Assembly (NCBI GenBank): GCA_020428565.1
Contig: JAGQMT010000045.1
Coordinates: 1 to 5,204 of the forward strand
From: Candidatus Saccharimonadota bacterium
GTDB lineage: Bacteria; Patescibacteriota; Saccharimonadia; Saccharimonadales; JACDBH01
Direction: 5' to 3'
DNA length: 5,204 nucleotides
The notes under the pieces were generated by a model. That model saw only the letters and a list, made by a program, of their open reading frames with translations, was not told where the DNA came from and searched no databases. The position numbers and the translations under genes were made by a program. Position 1 is the stretch's first letter; every line of letters begins with the position of its first letter. Positions 4,722 through 5,204 of this stretch are shown piece after piece.

Positions 4722-4953
4722 AGAAGGTCACAATAAGCACTTTGCAAACTGATATAATCCGATCAGGCGATGGTCATATTGCTACCTTTTTTCGACATCC
4801 ATTTTTTACGATATGATGCCAGTTTTAGATAATTCAAAAGTCAAGAAATGTTTTCTTTACAAAGGTGTTGGCAATAATACCAACAATAACTAGTCAAAGT
4901 CAATTTTGACTCTTCTATATCTGTAACGAGACAAGACATAGAAGAGTTCATAA
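4722..4953 (-). other. 23S-5S internal transcribed spacer, no tRNA
   Basis: This 232-nt AT-rich spacer is rather long for a 23S-5S gap and contains no tRNA or open frame that I can support. It holds several small stems: TGTTGG/CCAACA (4866-4885), AGTCAAA/TTTGACT (around 4892-4911) and the 10-bp stem at 4909-4947 next to the 23S end. They probably take part in pre-rRNA processing. Confidence 0.75.
4909..4947 (-). promoter_or_regulatory. stem-loop just downstream of the 23S 3' end
   Basis: ACTCTTCTAT (4909-4918) and ATAGAAGAGT (4938-4947) are perfect 10-bp inverted repeats around a 19-nt loop. The stem starts about seven nt after the mature 23S end. A double-stranded site here would suit cleavage by an RNase III-type enzyme, but that is inference. 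There is no U-tract for termination. Confidence 0.55.
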
Positions 4954-5204
4954 AAAGTCGATGGATCTATTAGTACGCTTCAGCTATACACGTTGCCATG
5001 CTTACACCTTGCGCCTATCAACCTGATAGTCTTTCAGGGATCTCATAGGGAAACCTAATCTTGAAGTCAGTTTCGCGCTTAATATGCTTTCAGCGCTTAT
5101 CTGTTCCGTACGTAGCTACCCGGCCATGCTCTTGGTAGAACAACCGGTACACCAGAGGTACGTTCAACCCGGTCCTCTCGTACTAGGGTCAAATCCTCTC
5201 AAAT
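4954..5204 (-). rRNA. rrl: 23S ribosomal RNA, 3' end (partial)
   Basis: The minus strand from 5204 to about 4954 is the last 250 nt of 23S rRNA. The sarcin-ricin loop AGUACGAGAGGACC is intact (complement of 5171-5184). Downstream conserved segments of domain VI include GAACGUACCUCUGGUGUACC, CUGAAAGCAU, and the terminal GAAGCGUACUAAUAGAUC. The exact 3' end depends on pairing with the 5' end outside the window and may differ by several bases. The rest of the gene lies beyond the right edge. Confidence 0.96.

Noticed and set aside
4722..4953. tRNA gene in the 23S-5S spacer
   Set aside because: No GGTTCGAATCC-like T arm or acceptor pairing is present on either strand.

Overview
The window reads as a piece of a compact bacterial chromosome with low to moderate G+C. 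Most of the sequence (about 80%) is transcribed leftward. I suspect a Patescibacteria/CPR member, possibly Saccharibacteria. The reasons are the short N-terminus of IF-2, a small basic KGG-motif protein, generally small genes, and normal use of TGA as a stop (the ROK gene ends in TGA, which argues against the UGA=Gly code of Gracilibacteria/Absconditabacteria). This placement is an inference from general knowledge; the 23S fragment could test it.

Positions 1-2333 form a leftward translation-factor unit. A well-formed sigma70-type promoter (2305-2333) drives a four-domain S1-type RNA-binding protein (1171-2238). After 55 nt without a terminator comes infB, translation initiation factor IF-2, whose C-terminal part lies beyond base 1. 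From the same intergenic region a rightward pair starts: a ROK-family sugar kinase (2401-3219), apparently on a leaderless mRNA, and an overlapping gene for a HExxH metalloprotease-like protein with a C-terminal zinc ribbon (ending at 3679). This pair meets a leftward small membrane-protein gene (3676-3909) tail to tail, and the two stop codons share the bases TTAA.

The leftward gene at 3998-4195 encodes a 65-residue KGG-motif protein. It has a strong extended -10 promoter (4303-4331) and a leader of about 100 nt that holds a 15-bp hairpin followed by a U-rich tract, so it looks like an attenuator or a short sRNA terminator.

Positions 4424-5204 hold the end of a leftward rRNA operon: the 3' end of 23S rRNA (about 4954-5204), a 232-nt spacer with no tRNA, a complete 5S rRNA (4606-4721), and a strong intrinsic terminator (4571-4601). 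Beyond the terminator the sequence is rearranged. The terminator plus the last 9 nt of 5S is repeated directly 147 bp away (4424-4467). Between the copies lies a perfect 22-nt inverted copy of the 5S 3' end (4518-4539) and a 10-bp perfect hairpin (4472-4495). This is the least explained part of the window. The stretch 4332-4423 shows no gene or clear signal.
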